From: Malachius bipustulatus
Taxonomy: Eukaryota > Arthropoda > Insecta > Coleoptera > Melyridae
DNA: 64,000 nucleotides
Direction: 5' to 3'
NCBI GenBank assembly: GCA_910589415.1
Contig: OU342630.1
Location: forward strand, 69,746,186 to 69,810,185
In this document: positions 49,465 through 59,724 of the stretch, in pieces
How positions within the stretch are numbered: the stretch's first letter is position 1
Layout: each line of letters begins with the position of its first letter
Notes under the pieces: generated by a model
The model's database searches: none
Told to the model about the DNA's origin: nothing
Seen by the model: only the letters and a program-made list of their open reading frames with translations
Position numbers and translations under genes: made by a program

Positions 49465-49958
49465 AATAGATAGTAGATAAGATAAAGGTAAAAGACAAGA
49501 TAAGGTAGGTACAACGGTAAGATAGTGTTTTCCTTTGGTTCAATGAACACAAGAAAACTTAAGAGATAACATTTGACTCGTAAACGTTAACCAGATAAGA
49601 TGGACGAATAGTTTCTTCCTGAAGTAATAGTTTAGATAACCAGAAAAATTATGGGTTCTCAAAATTTGAGCGATAGAGCAAGATAAGAGACTGAGGATAA
49701 CAAATACCGATTCCAAAATTAGCAACATTTTCACTTTGGTACCACATTCACACAGCTAGTTTCGAGATCCTTGAGAAATGCCTTGAAAGATACGGTGCTC
49801 ATTCTGCATACATTCTTCATTCATTCTAGATACGACTAAAGACATAGCATTCTCAATTCGCGTATTATCAAACCTCATTCCAAACAGGAGTTTGTATTTG
49901 CTGTAGAGAAGATAGAAGTTAGGTAAAAATAAAATTTCTGGAGAGAGAAGGAAGTGAA

Positions 49959-52900
49959 CTATTCATCAATTTGAGGCGGATCTTTGCCTCCATACGCCTT
50001 TAAGTCCTTCACATGCCAGCGACCTAGCGGGTTGCCTTCCTGATCCTGTAGTTCGTACACTAATCTAGATATTGCCTTGGAAATTCGGCAAAGTACGAAT
50101 TTGGGGGCCAGTTTAGCAGCAAAGTTCTTTGCAGCGTTCGAAAGGGGGTAAGTATGTTTCCATACTAACTCTCCTTCCTGGAAAACATCTGGGCGCTTAC
50201 GTAGATCATAATACTTCTTATTTACGTCGTAAGCCTTTTTTAATTTGACTCTGACATCTTCAAAGATAGGAGGTAATCTGGAGATATCATTTTCCCTATG
50301 CACATAAGAAAGATCTTCTGGTAGGGCAAGGTAGTTATTTTCGACAGGACCATAAAAGGTTCCGTCAATAGGTATGTTTCGAGCGAAAACAAGAAAAGCA
50401 GGAAAATGTTTGGTGACTTCGTTCTCAGACAAATTAATTGCCTGGGCCACCTTGTAGACATTTTTATCCCAGTCTTTGTGATTATCTTTCACATAAGACG
50501 AGATAGCGGTAAGCAAAGTTCGATTGGTCCTCTCGGTAGGGTTGACTTGTGACAAGTGTCTAGCACTATACCACAAATTAACTTGGTACTCTTCCAATAA
50601 CTTGGTGAACTGAGTACTCTTAAAAATCTGAGCGTTATCGCAGAGAACAATTTGAGGGACACCAAAGATCAAGAAAACTTGATTTTCGAGATATTTTACA
50701 ACTGCAGCTGCGGTTGCGTTCGGCATGGGCTTTACCAGCACGAATTTGGAGAACCAATCTGTGACTACGAGAAGTTGTGTATTCCTGGCCTTCGACCTAG
50801 GAAAGGGGCCCATAAAGTCTATGGAGATAAATTGAAAAGGAAAGCTTATGCTTTTGTAACCACCCATTAAACCAGCACGAGCGACATTAGTCGATTTGTG
50901 AGCACCGCAAACCTGACAATTTCGTATGAACCTCTTCACCGTTAGGTCCATTTTGGGCCAATAGTAGAATTCCGATATTCGTGCCTTGGTTTTTCTTACG
51001 CCGAAATGGGCCGAAGTAGGGGGATTATGAAAAGACGCAACAACATCATCCCTATTTGGTGTAGGTATGACTATTTTCCAATTGGAAAGATTTGACGATA
51101 AGGAATGGTTCGGCTTCAGATGTTTGAGAAGAAGACCGTTTTCAACCGTGAAATTTGGGTAACTATCTGGATTTCCCGTGACGTTTTCCACCATTTTCCT
51201 ATACCACTCATCTGGTGTAAGATCATTCGCGGTTAAGAGAGAGATATTTCGAGAAAGGAAATCTGCTGGAACATTACAAGATCCCTTGCGATGTTTCATC
51301 TCGTAATTGAACTGGCTAAGTCGTACACACCACCTAGCTAAACGACCTGTGGGCTCCTTAAAATTTTTAAGCCAGAGAAGAGAGGCATGGTCGGTATAGA
51401 CCGTGAATTTGGTGCCTTCAACATAGGGACGAAAATGCTCTATGCCGAAAAGGACTCCGAGACATTCTTTTTCGGTAGCATAGTATTTCCTCTCTGCCTT
51501 AGAGAGAGTGCGACTAGCGTAGGCTATTGGGTGTTCGAAACCTTCGTCTTCTTGATACAGAACTGCGCCGATTCCATAGTCACTCGCATCAGTTTGTATG
51601 CAGAAAGGCTTGGAAAAATCAGGGCTAGCCAAGACAGGGGCCGATGTTAGGCGTTCTTTAAGAAGTTTAAAGGCTTGGTCAGCTTCTGAAGTCCAAGTAA
51701 TAGACTGTCCCTTCTTTCTATTGTGCAAAAGTGCAGAGATAGGGGCACTAATAGTGGAAAAGTCTTTGACGAATCTACGATAGTATTGCAAAATGCCTAG
51801 AATGTGCCTGACACCTGTGGTGTTGCGAGGAATGGGAGCTTCTGTGATTGACTTTACTTTGTCTTCACAAACACGGAGACCTTGTTTGTCTACAATAAAT
51901 CCAAGGAAAGAAAGAGAGTCACGACAAAATTGACACTTCTTAAAATTCACAGTGAGGTTGGCCTTACGTAACCTTTCATAGACTTCGTTTAGAACTTCAA
52001 GATGTTTCTCAAAGGTATGAGTGACAACAATTATGTCATCCAGATAAACAAAAACGAACGGCTCGAGGTCAGGTCCAATGATCCTGTCCATGAGACGTTG
52101 TTGCGTTTGCGCGCTGTTCCGCAAACCAAAAGGCATACGCCGGAACTGGTATAAACCCCTTCCGGGTACTATAAAAGCTGTCTTCGGACGTGATTCAGCG
52201 TCTAGAGGTACTTGGAAAAAGGCTTGCTTTAAGTCTATAGAGGAAAGAAAATTTGCGTCTCGCAGTTTACAGAGAATGGAATCTATCCTAGGTAGAGGGT
52301 ATGCATCATGGGTGGTAACTTCATTTAGTTTTCTCCCATCAAAGCACATACGATAGGTATTATCCTTTTTCTTCACTAAAAGGACTGGTGAACACCAAGG
52401 GGAATTACTTTTCTCTATGATGTTAAGTTTCAAAAGCTTATCAATTTCCTCATTTAGGAATTTTTGAACTGCCGGAGACAAGGGATACTGCCTTTGCCGA
52501 AAAGGTTTGGCATTCGGGGTCTCTATAGAATGACAGAGAACAGAAGTTTCTGGCAGCACATCGATAGGAGATAAAATTTGAAATTTTTCGATAATTGGGT
52601 TCAATTTCACGACATCTTCAGGAGGAAGAGTAGAAAAATCATGGATTCTACTTATGGTGCTAACCTGGGGTTCATCAAAACAAGAGGGAGGATCCACTCG
52701 GTCTCTAACCTCAAATGAATCTCTGGAAAAATCAATAGAGATATTGAAAGCTATGGCCACGTTCATACCTAAGATAATCTCGGGCAAGATAGAAGGTACA
52801 ACATGAAAACGAACAACTTTAGTGACGTCATCAATAGTTAAGGTAAGGTCCAAGATTGATGTAACAGGTAATGGTGAACCATCTGCATTTCGAAGGGAAC

Positions 52901-53384
52901 ATAAGAGATCTGAATTTCCAGAGGAATCATGGGTTCTGCCGAAAATTTCTTTTATGACTTCAACATCACAAACCGAAATATTTGCTCCAGTGTCAAAAAG
53001 AGCAGTGAAACGCTTTCCTTGCATATCCACCGAGATATAGGGACGGTTATCTACTGGATCGGGTTGTAGAATTTGAGACACGATTGGGGGTATCATTTCA
53101 GGGGTCGTAGACCTACTAGGTTTATTTTTAGGGATTACAATTGGAGTCCGATAGAAATCAGAGACTCTATTTAACCAGACCTTCCACATATTCCTTTGAT
53201 GGTGGAGGTCCGCAGTCGTAAAGATATTTACTTTTGGTTTTCGGAGGGGCTTGCGTGGTTTGTATCCACGGGCCTCTTCGAAGGGAGAGATACTTTTGGG
53301 TGTCTTGACTCCTGCTGCGTTGCACCCTGACGCGCAGTCTTCTCGTTTTTTGGGTGAGAATAGTTCGGTGAACAAGAGGGACAT
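49959..53384 (-). CDS. pol: Pol polyprotein: protease, RT, RNase H, integrase
   Basis: Open for 1141 residues from the first Met of the frame, but probably made as a Gag-Pol fusion by -1 frameshifting, joining near residue 12 (numbering from that Met). Protease: FDTGANIS with catalytic Asp at 131. RT: about 305-505 with FDGRKLNEV, SSIDLKQAFFQVPL, MPFGLRNS and the active site YLDD at 447-450. RNase H: about 592-705 with QTDAS (Asp 599), ATEKE (Glu 639), YTDH (Asp 665). Integrase: zinc finger H786, H793, C823, C826; catalytic D856, D916, E951 with 34 residues between the last two. The C-terminal part (1045-1130) resembles a GPY/F-type module, with KLAPKFVLCRI and WHVKDLKAY. All catalytic residues expected for a working enzyme set are present. 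Replicates the element by reverse transcription and inserts the DNA copy. Confidence 0.93.
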   Translation of the reverse strand: MSLLFTELFSPKKREDCASGCNAAGVKTPKSISPFEEARGYKPRKPLRKPKVNIFTTADLHHQRNMWKVWLNRVSDFYRTPIVIPKNKPSRSTTPEMIPPIVSQILQPDPVDNRPYISVDMQGKRFTALFDTGANISVCDVEVIKEIFGRTHDSSGNSDLLCSLRNADGSPLPVTSILDLTLTIDDVTKVVRFHVVPSILPEIILGMNVAIAFNISIDFSRDSFEVRDRVDPPSCFDEPQVSTISRIHDFSTLPPEDVVKLNPIIEKFQILSPIDVLPETSVLCHSIETPNAKPFRQRQYPLSPAVQKFLNEEIDKLLKLNIIEKSNSPWCSPVLLVKKKDNTYRMCFDGRKLNEVTTHDAYPLPRIDSILCKLRDANFLSSIDLKQAFFQVPLDAESRPKTAFIVPGRGLYQFRRMPFGLRNSAQTQQRLMDRIIGPDLEPFVFVYLDDIIVVTHTFEKHLEVLNEVYERLRKANLTVNFKKCQFCRDSLSFLGFIVDKQGLRVCEDKVKSITEAPIPRNTTGVRHILGILQYYRRFVKDFSTISAPISALLHNRKKGQSITWTSEADQAFKLLKERLTSAPVLASPDFSKPFCIQTDASDYGIGAVLYQEDEGFEHPIAYASRTLSKAERKYYATEKECLGVLFGIEHFRPYVEGTKFTVYTDHASLLWLKNFKEPTGRLARWCVRLSQFNYEMKHRKGSCNVPADFLSRNISLLTANDLTPDEWYRKMVENVTGNPDSYPNFTVENGLLLKHLKPNHSLSSNLSNWKIVIPTPNRDDVVASFHNPPTSAHFGVRKTKARISEFYYWPKMDLTVKRFIRNCQVCGAHKSTNVARAGLMGGYKSISFPFQFISIDFMGPFPRSKARNTQLLVVTDWFSKFVLVKPMPNATAAAVVKYLENQVFLIFGVPQIVLCDNAQIFKSTQFTKLLEEYQVNLWYSARHLSQVNPTERTNRTLLTAISSYVKDNHKDWDKNVYKVAQAINLSENEVTKHFPAFLVFARNIPIDGTFYGPVENNYLALPEDLSYVHRENDISRLPPIFEDVRVKLKKAYDVNKKYYDLRKRPDVFQEGELVWKHTYPLSNAAKNFAAKLAPKFVLCRISKAISRLVYELQDQEGNPLGRWHVKDLKAYGGKDPPQIDE

Positions 53385-54619
53385 TTTGGTTTAAAAACAT
53401 CTTTCTTTCCACAACCATAGCAGAAAATAGTTCTGGGTTTTCGACATTTTGGGTAGAGATGACCCTGGTTAGAACAATTCCAACAGAAAGGTAAAGAAGC
53501 TTGGTCGTGACCTGCATCACGTTTTCCTGAAAGACGAGAAGTTGACCTTGAAGGGACAAAGGAATGTTTTGCCGATGTTAGAATGGCCTCATCTGGACAT
53601 GCCAGGTCTGAACTAAGGAGACTATGCACCTTCTTTGAGGGAGGGGGTCGATATTTAGAAATCATGGCCCTATTGTCTTCTAGCTTCTTGCATATAGAGA
53701 TAATCTCATTGGCAGTTGACACTTCAACCAGAGCCAAATGGTTCAAGAAGTAGGGGTGTAGATTCCGCTTTATGATCTTAAACTGTTCCTCCTCTGAGGG
53801 AATAATTGAAAGTCTTTTGAAAAGTTCTTTCATGGAGGCTACATACAGGGCTACTAGCTCCTCTTCTCCTTGAGTGCGATGATTTATCTCATTGAGAAGA
53901 TCATCATCGTAAGATAGGGGTAAGAAAGTTTCCTTCAACTTTAACTTAATTTCCTGCCAAGATTTTAACGAACCGGCAACACTGCGATACCAGGTGAGGG
54001 CTTTATCCTCAAATAAGTCAACTGCTGAAGTAAAAAGACTCTCATCGGAAACATTCCGCGAGATTTGCAATTCCCGAACCCTTTCTAGGAAATAAATCAG
54101 GTTGTCTTTACTAGAGCCTGAAAACCTTAGGTTCCACTTATGTACAGGGACACTGTACTTGGTACTAGCTGTTGAGGTAGATGATTGCGAGATATCAGAA
54201 ACAGGAGGAACGACTGGTTCATTCTCATCCAACTTCAGAAGCCATTCTCCCTCCAACTGGAGTGCTTCTCCATAAGCCTCATCTCTATGAAATTTCTTAG
54301 AAGCATCAGCTTCAACATTTAATCTGTTTATTCGAGCGATAACATGATCCACTCGAAAAGGGATACGTCTGCTTGCAAGATCAGTGAACAATCCAGAAGC
54401 TTCAGGAATCTTTTTCTTTAAATCTAGCAAAGTTGCTTTGATTTCAGAAAGATCCTTATCAAAATCGTAGGGTGACTCTAACGCTACCGTAGAATCTTCC
54501 CTATTAATAAGCGCTCGGAATTGTTTCCTTCGCTTGTCTTGCGTACTTTGAGGTGTTTGGTTCCTCAACGCAATCTCATAGGTAAGCTCATCGCTGAGCA
54601 GGGCTGAAGCGGGGTTCAT
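53228..54619 (-). CDS. gag: Gag polyprotein with zinc knuckles
   Basis: 463 residues. Residues 1-140 are a charged N-terminal part. About 160-315 is the retrotransposon Gag capsid-like domain (LRFSGSSKDNLIYFLE, AVDLFEDKALTWYRS, SWQEIKLKLKETFLP). A CCHC zinc knuckle lies at 379-392 (CWNCSNQGHLYPKC). A second, variant knuckle at 400-413 (CYGCGKKDVFKPKC) has Val in place of His, which I recall as common in related arthropod elements. Residues 414-463 are basic and Pro/Ser-rich. The ATG at 54619 follows a 1.1-kb leader. It overlaps pol by 157 bp in a different frame; the slippery site lies within codons 423-425. Forms the virus-like particle and binds the RNA. Confidence 0.92.
   Translation of the reverse strand: MNPASALLSDELTYEIALRNQTPQSTQDKRRKQFRALINREDSTVALESPYDFDKDLSEIKATLLDLKKKIPEASGLFTDLASRRIPFRVDHVIARINRLNVEADASKKFHRDEAYGEALQLEGEWLLKLDENEPVVPPVSDISQSSTSTASTKYSVPVHKWNLRFSGSSKDNLIYFLERVRELQISRNVSDESLFTSAVDLFEDKALTWYRSVAGSLKSWQEIKLKLKETFLPLSYDDDLLNEINHRTQGEEELVALYVASMKELFKRLSIIPSEEEQFKIIKRNLHPYFLNHLALVEVSTANEIISICKKLEDNRAMISKYRPPPSKKVHSLLSSDLACPDEAILTSAKHSFVPSRSTSRLSGKRDAGHDQASLPFCWNCSNQGHLYPKCRKPRTIFCYGCGKKDVFKPKCPSCSPNYSHPKNEKTARQGATQQESRHPKVSLPSKRPVDTNHASPSENQK
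53298..53351 (-). promoter_or_regulatory. Programmed -1 frameshift signal: slippery heptamer and pseudoknot
   Basis: A AAA AAC (plus-strand 53345-53351) sits exactly in the gag frame as CCA AAA AAC, the X XXY YYZ form. A 7-nt spacer follows, then CTGCG (53337-53333) pairs with CGCAG (53319-53315). The loop word GGGTG (53327-53323) pairs with CACCC (53302-53298) downstream, an H-type pseudoknot. The pol frame is -1 relative to gag, as required. Confidence 0.88.
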
Positions 54620-55733
54620 TTTAGAAAAATGTAGGTACTATAATATTATATAGATAGATAAGAATAAAATTTTTTATTTTATTCTAGAGAGAGGACAGTA
54701 GTATTATCAGCACAGGTAGGCAACGTAGCACCTAGTGTACCTGGCCTAAATAAGGAAAGAATGAACCTGGCCTATATAAAGAAAGAATAGACCTGGCCTA
54801 CTTGACTTGGCTGTGACGTCACGTCACCAGTACAAGTGAGAGAGAGAGAGATTTAAATTCAAAAGAATTCCCTTCGTTTTAAAACGAAAAATAGGTCACG
54901 GTATTTCAAAAAAACTAAAATACCGATATAAGATATAATTTCTTAGTAGAGAGAGAGATAAAGGTAATCTAGAGAGATACTAAGATAAGATAAGGCAATA
55001 TTTAAATATGCATAGGTATGTCGGTAAGTACAGATATTCTCTAGAGTCGGTAAGGTAGGGATCGGAAGAAGTACATGTCACCATGACGTATCTTTACACG
55101 TAAAGAATTCACTTTCTACGTTAGACGTAAAGAATTGTCGTTGCTTTAGCAGTCTGTCAGCGTATGACAATGACTGAGGGACACCAGTTGGAACAGCTGA
55201 TCGATAATTCAGATATTTCGAATTTAACCTAAAATTCATGAGCGAAGGTATGGGATAATGTTAATGAAGGAAATGTTTGGATGTAACTTTCAAAGACAGT
55301 TTGATCGCAGAGCTCTCTTAAGAGTATCCTCTTTGCACGGAGTCAAACTTCTTTCAAAGCTTACTCGAGACCTTCGCGACGGTATTAACAACCACTCCGT
55401 AAAGCTCCTTTTGCAAGGTTACCCTTTAGCGGCAGTGTAGCGGTAAGAAGATAAGGTATTTTCGCGTCACGACACTATTATTCACCAGCAGTAAAAACAC
55501 AATAGCTAACTAAGACATTCTTAGACTAACATGCGAGTTCATGCAACTATAATAATCATGCATTAAGAAAGTAAGATAACTGTACGATACATCTGAACAA
55601 AATAATTTATGACGTTAATATCAATTTTCCATTTATAATGGGAACTAGGAAGAGATCAAGTGCTTTTATTTATTTAAGGTAGTTTCTAATCCAAAGTTTG
55701 TGGGTGTATTCGATTCCCGCCGGGGAAATGCCA
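54620..55733 (-). other. Leader between primer-binding site and gag
   Basis: About 1.1 kb with a GAGAGAGAGAGA tract (54837-54850), TGACGTCACGTCACC near 54814 and AGATAAG-type words. No coding frame supported; the packaging signal would be expected here. Confidence 0.6.
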
Positions 55734-55735
55734 AT
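55707..55735 (-). other. Primer-binding site
   Basis: The minus strand after the 5' LTR reads AT then TGGCATTTCCCCGGCGGG, followed by AATCGAATAC. TGG complements the CCA tail of a tRNA, and the complement of the downstream part (TTCGATTCCCG) looks like a T-loop and T-stem. Which tRNA is used I could not settle from memory. Confidence 0.7.
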
Positions 55736-57427
55736 TGCAGCTTATTCGGGATGCCAATTGCAGCTTATTCGCGTTTTGATCTCAGCGCCAGCAAATGAAA
55801 GTTTAGCTGCGTGAGCAAAACAAAATTATAAAATCAGGGAATGTCGAAAGTAGCAGTAACGAGAGCTTGCAGTGCAAGCGAAGGGCAAAATGTTGTTTCG
55901 GCAAAACGATAATACTGCAAAAGAAACTTTCACGACAAATTTCTCTGAAGATAATGATGTTGAATAACTTGAAAACTGAATCAAATACTATCAGAGTGCT
56001 AGTTATTCTGCTGCTTTAATTATTTAAAAAGGTACACCCTATATATAGGTATCTAAGGTAGATTAGGGATGCCAAAGAGTTCTTCAGTTCTTATTAACTC
56101 GATTTGCTCGAGTTCTTATTTTTATTGTGCTACCTAAACTCTATGAAGAACTAATAAAAAGTAGATTTAGGGTTATAAAGATGTTAATGTGATTTTCAAA
56201 GAATAAGTTAAAATGGACAGATGTTTAATGAGCAAATTATGGTTTACATTTCCTGTTTAATTAAAATCAAATAATTATCCTGTCTTATTTTAAAGGCTTT
56301 AAAATTGATATAAGTTTAAACAACCAGTTTGTTAATAAAAATAAAGGATCCTTTATCTTGTACAGCTGTGTACAAAAGAATAAGATACTTCCGATATCAT
56401 TTATATCGGGAAAGATAAAGTTCGTGAGTGATAATTAATTAATTTACTAAGTTAGCACTGATCTTCTAGTCCTTCCTCGTCATGATCGGTGAGATAAAAT
56501 AAAAGACAACACTTACAGTTTCCGGGATGAAGCTGATTGAGGTAAAAACTGTCTTTATTTTGACAGTAAAAAGGATATTAATAACTCCTGGACTTTGCTA
56601 GGTATGGTGCTTAATCAGGCATTGAAATCTCCAGAAGAAAACCAGCAGGTGTAGGGACCGCGCCCTGACGAGGCTCCTGGGGTTGAAAGGTCGTAAACAG
56701 CACTAGCACCGGGAAAATGTTCTGTTGTTATTGGAGATCTTCGAAATGTTGATTTATTTCACCTTGGATGAATGAAAACGGTGGAAGGATGAATTAGATA
56801 GTTGGAGAATAAAAATGGGCCATGCTCCCTTTGTTTCTTAGTTCAAGATGGCTTCCTCGGTCGCAATAGGCAATCAATCCAGATAATTAGTAAATACCGG
56901 AGAAGACAAGGTATTTACCAAAGATAAAGGTAAGAGAAAGGTACCAGGTAAAGTTTAGATAAAATCCCAGAAGCTAAAAATAAGTAATAATCGAATTAAA
57001 ACCTATCTTCAGAATATCCGTAATGGCGACTTACCCTGTATAACAGGCCTCGTACGGGAACGGTTAAAAGAATAATCTTTCCTGGTCGACAGGTAAAAAG
57101 GAAGTGAATTCAGTTCCGTGAACTTGAGAGGAAATCCGCCTTCGGTTGTTGAAAGGAGAAATGTCATGGGCAGATACTGAAATCTGATTGACAGTTGACA
57201 ACTTATTTGGTTCCTGAAAGGAACTCGAAATCTAAGTGAAACGAAACGTGCAATGCCATCTAGTAGCGAATTATCCGGACAGCACCAGCGCCGGCATACG
57301 GTGTGGGTAGTCAGTTCAAAGATGCGATCTATATTGTAGAGAGTTGTAGGGAACTGTAATTTTACAATTCTCTTTAAAACGAGGGGAGCTTTGCAAGGAG
57401 GACAACAGGTGACGTATTCACGTTACA
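55736..57427 (-). repeat. 5' LTR
   Basis: 1692 bp, TG...CA, matching 45888-47579 base for base as far as I compared. As the upstream LTR on the minus strand it would hold the element's promoter. TGACGTATTCACG lies near its outer end (57408-57423). Confidence 0.92.
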
Positions 57428-57431
57428 GTAT

Positions 57432-59382
57432 AATCATCTGGAGACAAAGGGAGGAAAATATTGTCAACTCTAATTTTATCATTAAACTATGTATAATGAA
57501 AGGAAAATAAGATAATCACCATACAGTTTGGCGCAGCCTAACAAAGCAAGTAACAAAGGGCTCTGACCTGAAAATCACTCGGCTGATATTTTCTGCACCA
57601 GCAAAATTGTATACCGCGTCACGTTATAATAATAATGAGGGAAATTTGAGAAATTTTCGTCACTCAACTATTTTTCAAACATTTTCTAAGCAAACTCCCT
57701 AAACTTAATCAAAGGATATTTTTTCTCTGTTCGAATTTAACTTATGAAGCAAAATTTGCTCAATTATTACGTTTTTATGTATACTTACACAATGCATAAA
57801 AACGTAATTGAGTATGCGATAAACCTATTCAAAGACCTTGTCTAGGTAAGTTATTAGATGTTTGCGAATTATCTTTATGAGCTTTCTGCTCAACTTTCTG
57901 ACCTCGTCCTTGTGGAAGAAATTATAGCACTTTTAGGTAGATGTTTTTCTTGATCAAGGTTTCATAAATCTGAAAGTAACGTTTTCAATATAATAGTGTT
58001 CGGTAGAAGAAACAATTTAGCGTCAATAAAGAAATATTCCAGATTTTTGCGCAAATTATAAATTTGATAGTGAGAGGAGAGAAAGCTTGCGTTTTCCATG
58101 TAAATGACAGGTTTCAAAGATTTCTGTAAATAACGTTCCCTAAGTGGCCTTGTTTTCTTTATTCAAGTATTAATAATGAGTAAGGAATAACATTTATGCG
58201 ACTTATCTTTATAAGAAGCTTCACCGGGCTTCTGATTTTGATCCAAAATTTCCAGACAAAAGAGAGATTTTTCCGCTTAAAAAGTAAATCGGTTCATTTT
58301 GCTGGTAATTTTATAAGTTAAACTTCTGTCAATCAATAAATATAATATGAGAATACTTTCAGAGAAAATATCTAATTCGCTGTAAGAAAAACCTCATTAT
58401 AGCGACCACGGAATACAATTCAAACGTTTATTTTCATAAAATTTTCCTACTATGTCATCATATGTCTCGATAGGTAACTTTACAAGAAATAGATGCATGC
58501 ATCTACTCTAGACATCATTAAGAAGTTCAAAATTATTTTGCGGCAGCTCGATTTTACCAGCAATGGACCAAAAATTTTGGAAAAAATCTCTTCAATATCA
58601 AAATCGAAAGGAGTTGCAATAAAAGGCAAAGGAGTTCCTATTACAATATTACAATCAAATCAATCAAAAGTACACTGAGAAAACAGTTTATTGACATTAA
58701 CGCAGGCTCGTTTAGTTCAAATAAAGTATTCTTTCGGATACGGCGGAAGGAACGTATATTTCAATACAAGCAGTAATTCGTTGGGGGTAGCCTGCATAAA
58801 TGTAACATGTCGTTAACTTCATATTAAGACAATATATTTGTTCATATTTAAAAAGTTTCTTACTAAAAAACTACGCTGTTTTGATTTATAGATGGCCAAT
58901 CGTTAACAAAAATCTTAATACCTTTAATATTAGCGAATATGTTGTTCTGGATGATTGGAATTTTAGACCTTATACTGTCATCAGTTAATAGTTAACTGAT
59001 TACTTAATATTAATTAAGGTGGATGTTAAATCTTGTTAAATAGAAAATATATATGTTGCCATATCACTGGACAATTAAAGAATATTTGTTAAATTTTAAA
59101 GAGTTGATTTCTTCCTTTCAATATAATGAAAATCACTGAAAATAAAATAGGAAAAGATACAAAGACATTTTTCGTCAAGATAATTTTATTGATATTTGGT
59201 ATTAACCATCATAGGTAACATTAACATCATACATAACTCGAATATAAAAATCGAAATAAATATTATCATTTGGATAACATATAAATAAATAAATAAATAA
59301 ACAGTCTTCTTTGTTTCTGTACTATAATATATAAAAATATCAGACTTACAGATAGAAAAAAAAACACTTCCTTATAAGTCGC
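57432..59382. other. Intergenic, no gene seen
   Basis: AT-rich. A short palindrome of AAAACGTAATTGAG type occurs near 57755-57815. TTTATT at 59185-59190 reads AATAAA on the minus strand and could serve the possible exon at 59383-59530. Confidence 0.4.
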
Positions 59383-59530
59383 TTAAAAAGCCTCCACCAC
59401 TAACAATCCATTTCTTATTTCTCTTAGGGTAGGTTTCCATTCCTTTCCCTTGAATTTTTTGGTGTAAATTTTCGCTTGTAAGGGATGAGCGATGCCAATA
59501 AATTTTGTAGGTAGGTATAGTGTCGGTATT
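59383..59530 (-). CDS. Possible terminal coding exon, unknown protein (partial)
   Basis: The minus strand has an acceptor GTTTCAG ending just above 59530 and an open frame reading KFIGIAHPLQAKIYTKKF then EWKPTLREIRNG, ending VVEAF and TAA (stop at 59383-59385). The Q-A-K-I-Y ... W-K-P-T spacing resembles a segment I recall from uncharacterised insect proteins associated with transposon-like genes, but I cannot name the family. A possible 37-nt upstream exon (59688-59724) sits between TTTTTAG and a CAG/GTAAGG donor and keeps the frame. It could equally be a relic of a mobile-element gene. Confidence 0.4.
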
Positions 59531-59724
59531 CTGAAACATTATAATCTTTAGTAATCATAATATGTTATAAATGTAAGCAGCAAAGGATCATAGCACATTT
59601 TCGCAAAGAACAGAATAAAAATTACTTTACCGTTATCGTAAATACAAAACATAAGTACCTATATGCATAAACGAAAGACACCCTTACCTGCAAATACAGG
59701 ATATAAATGTAGCAGTTTGGCGTT

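Larger units (their letters stand above)
47593..49958 (-). other. Long 3' non-coding region of the LTR element
   Basis: About 2.4 kb between the end of pol and the polypurine tract. No frame long enough for an envelope protein and no membrane-like segment. Dominated by GATAAG/GGTAAG-type words and by two tandem arrays (48820-49150 and 49154-49464). Minus-strand frames at 49353-49550 and 49540-49734 are small and lack motifs. Confidence 0.7.
45884..57431 (-). mobile_element. Complete Ty3/gypsy LTR retrotransposon
   Basis: Full element 45888-57427 (11,540 bp) with GTAT duplicated on both sides (45884-45887, 57428-57431). Two LTRs of equal length (1692 bp) start TG and end CA. On the minus strand the order is 5' LTR, primer-binding site, leader, gag, pol (protease, RT, RNase H, integrase), a long 3' non-coding region, polypurine tract, 3' LTR. 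The protein order places it in Ty3/gypsy and not Copia or BEL. Both ORFs are open through all domains and the LTRs look identical by eye, so the insertion is recent and may still be competent. No env-like frame. Element clade not assigned. Confidence 0.93.

Noticed and set aside
49353..49734. Small minus-strand frames as an env gene
   Set aside because: Too short, no signal peptide, glycosylation pattern or fusion segment, and partly inside the tandem array.
50652..53040. Plus-strand frames within pol
   Set aside because: All are antisense shadows of the pol reading frame.
55707..55735. tRNA gene at the primer-binding site
   Set aside because: Only the 3' T-arm and acceptor part is matched; no D-arm or anticodon arm can be formed.
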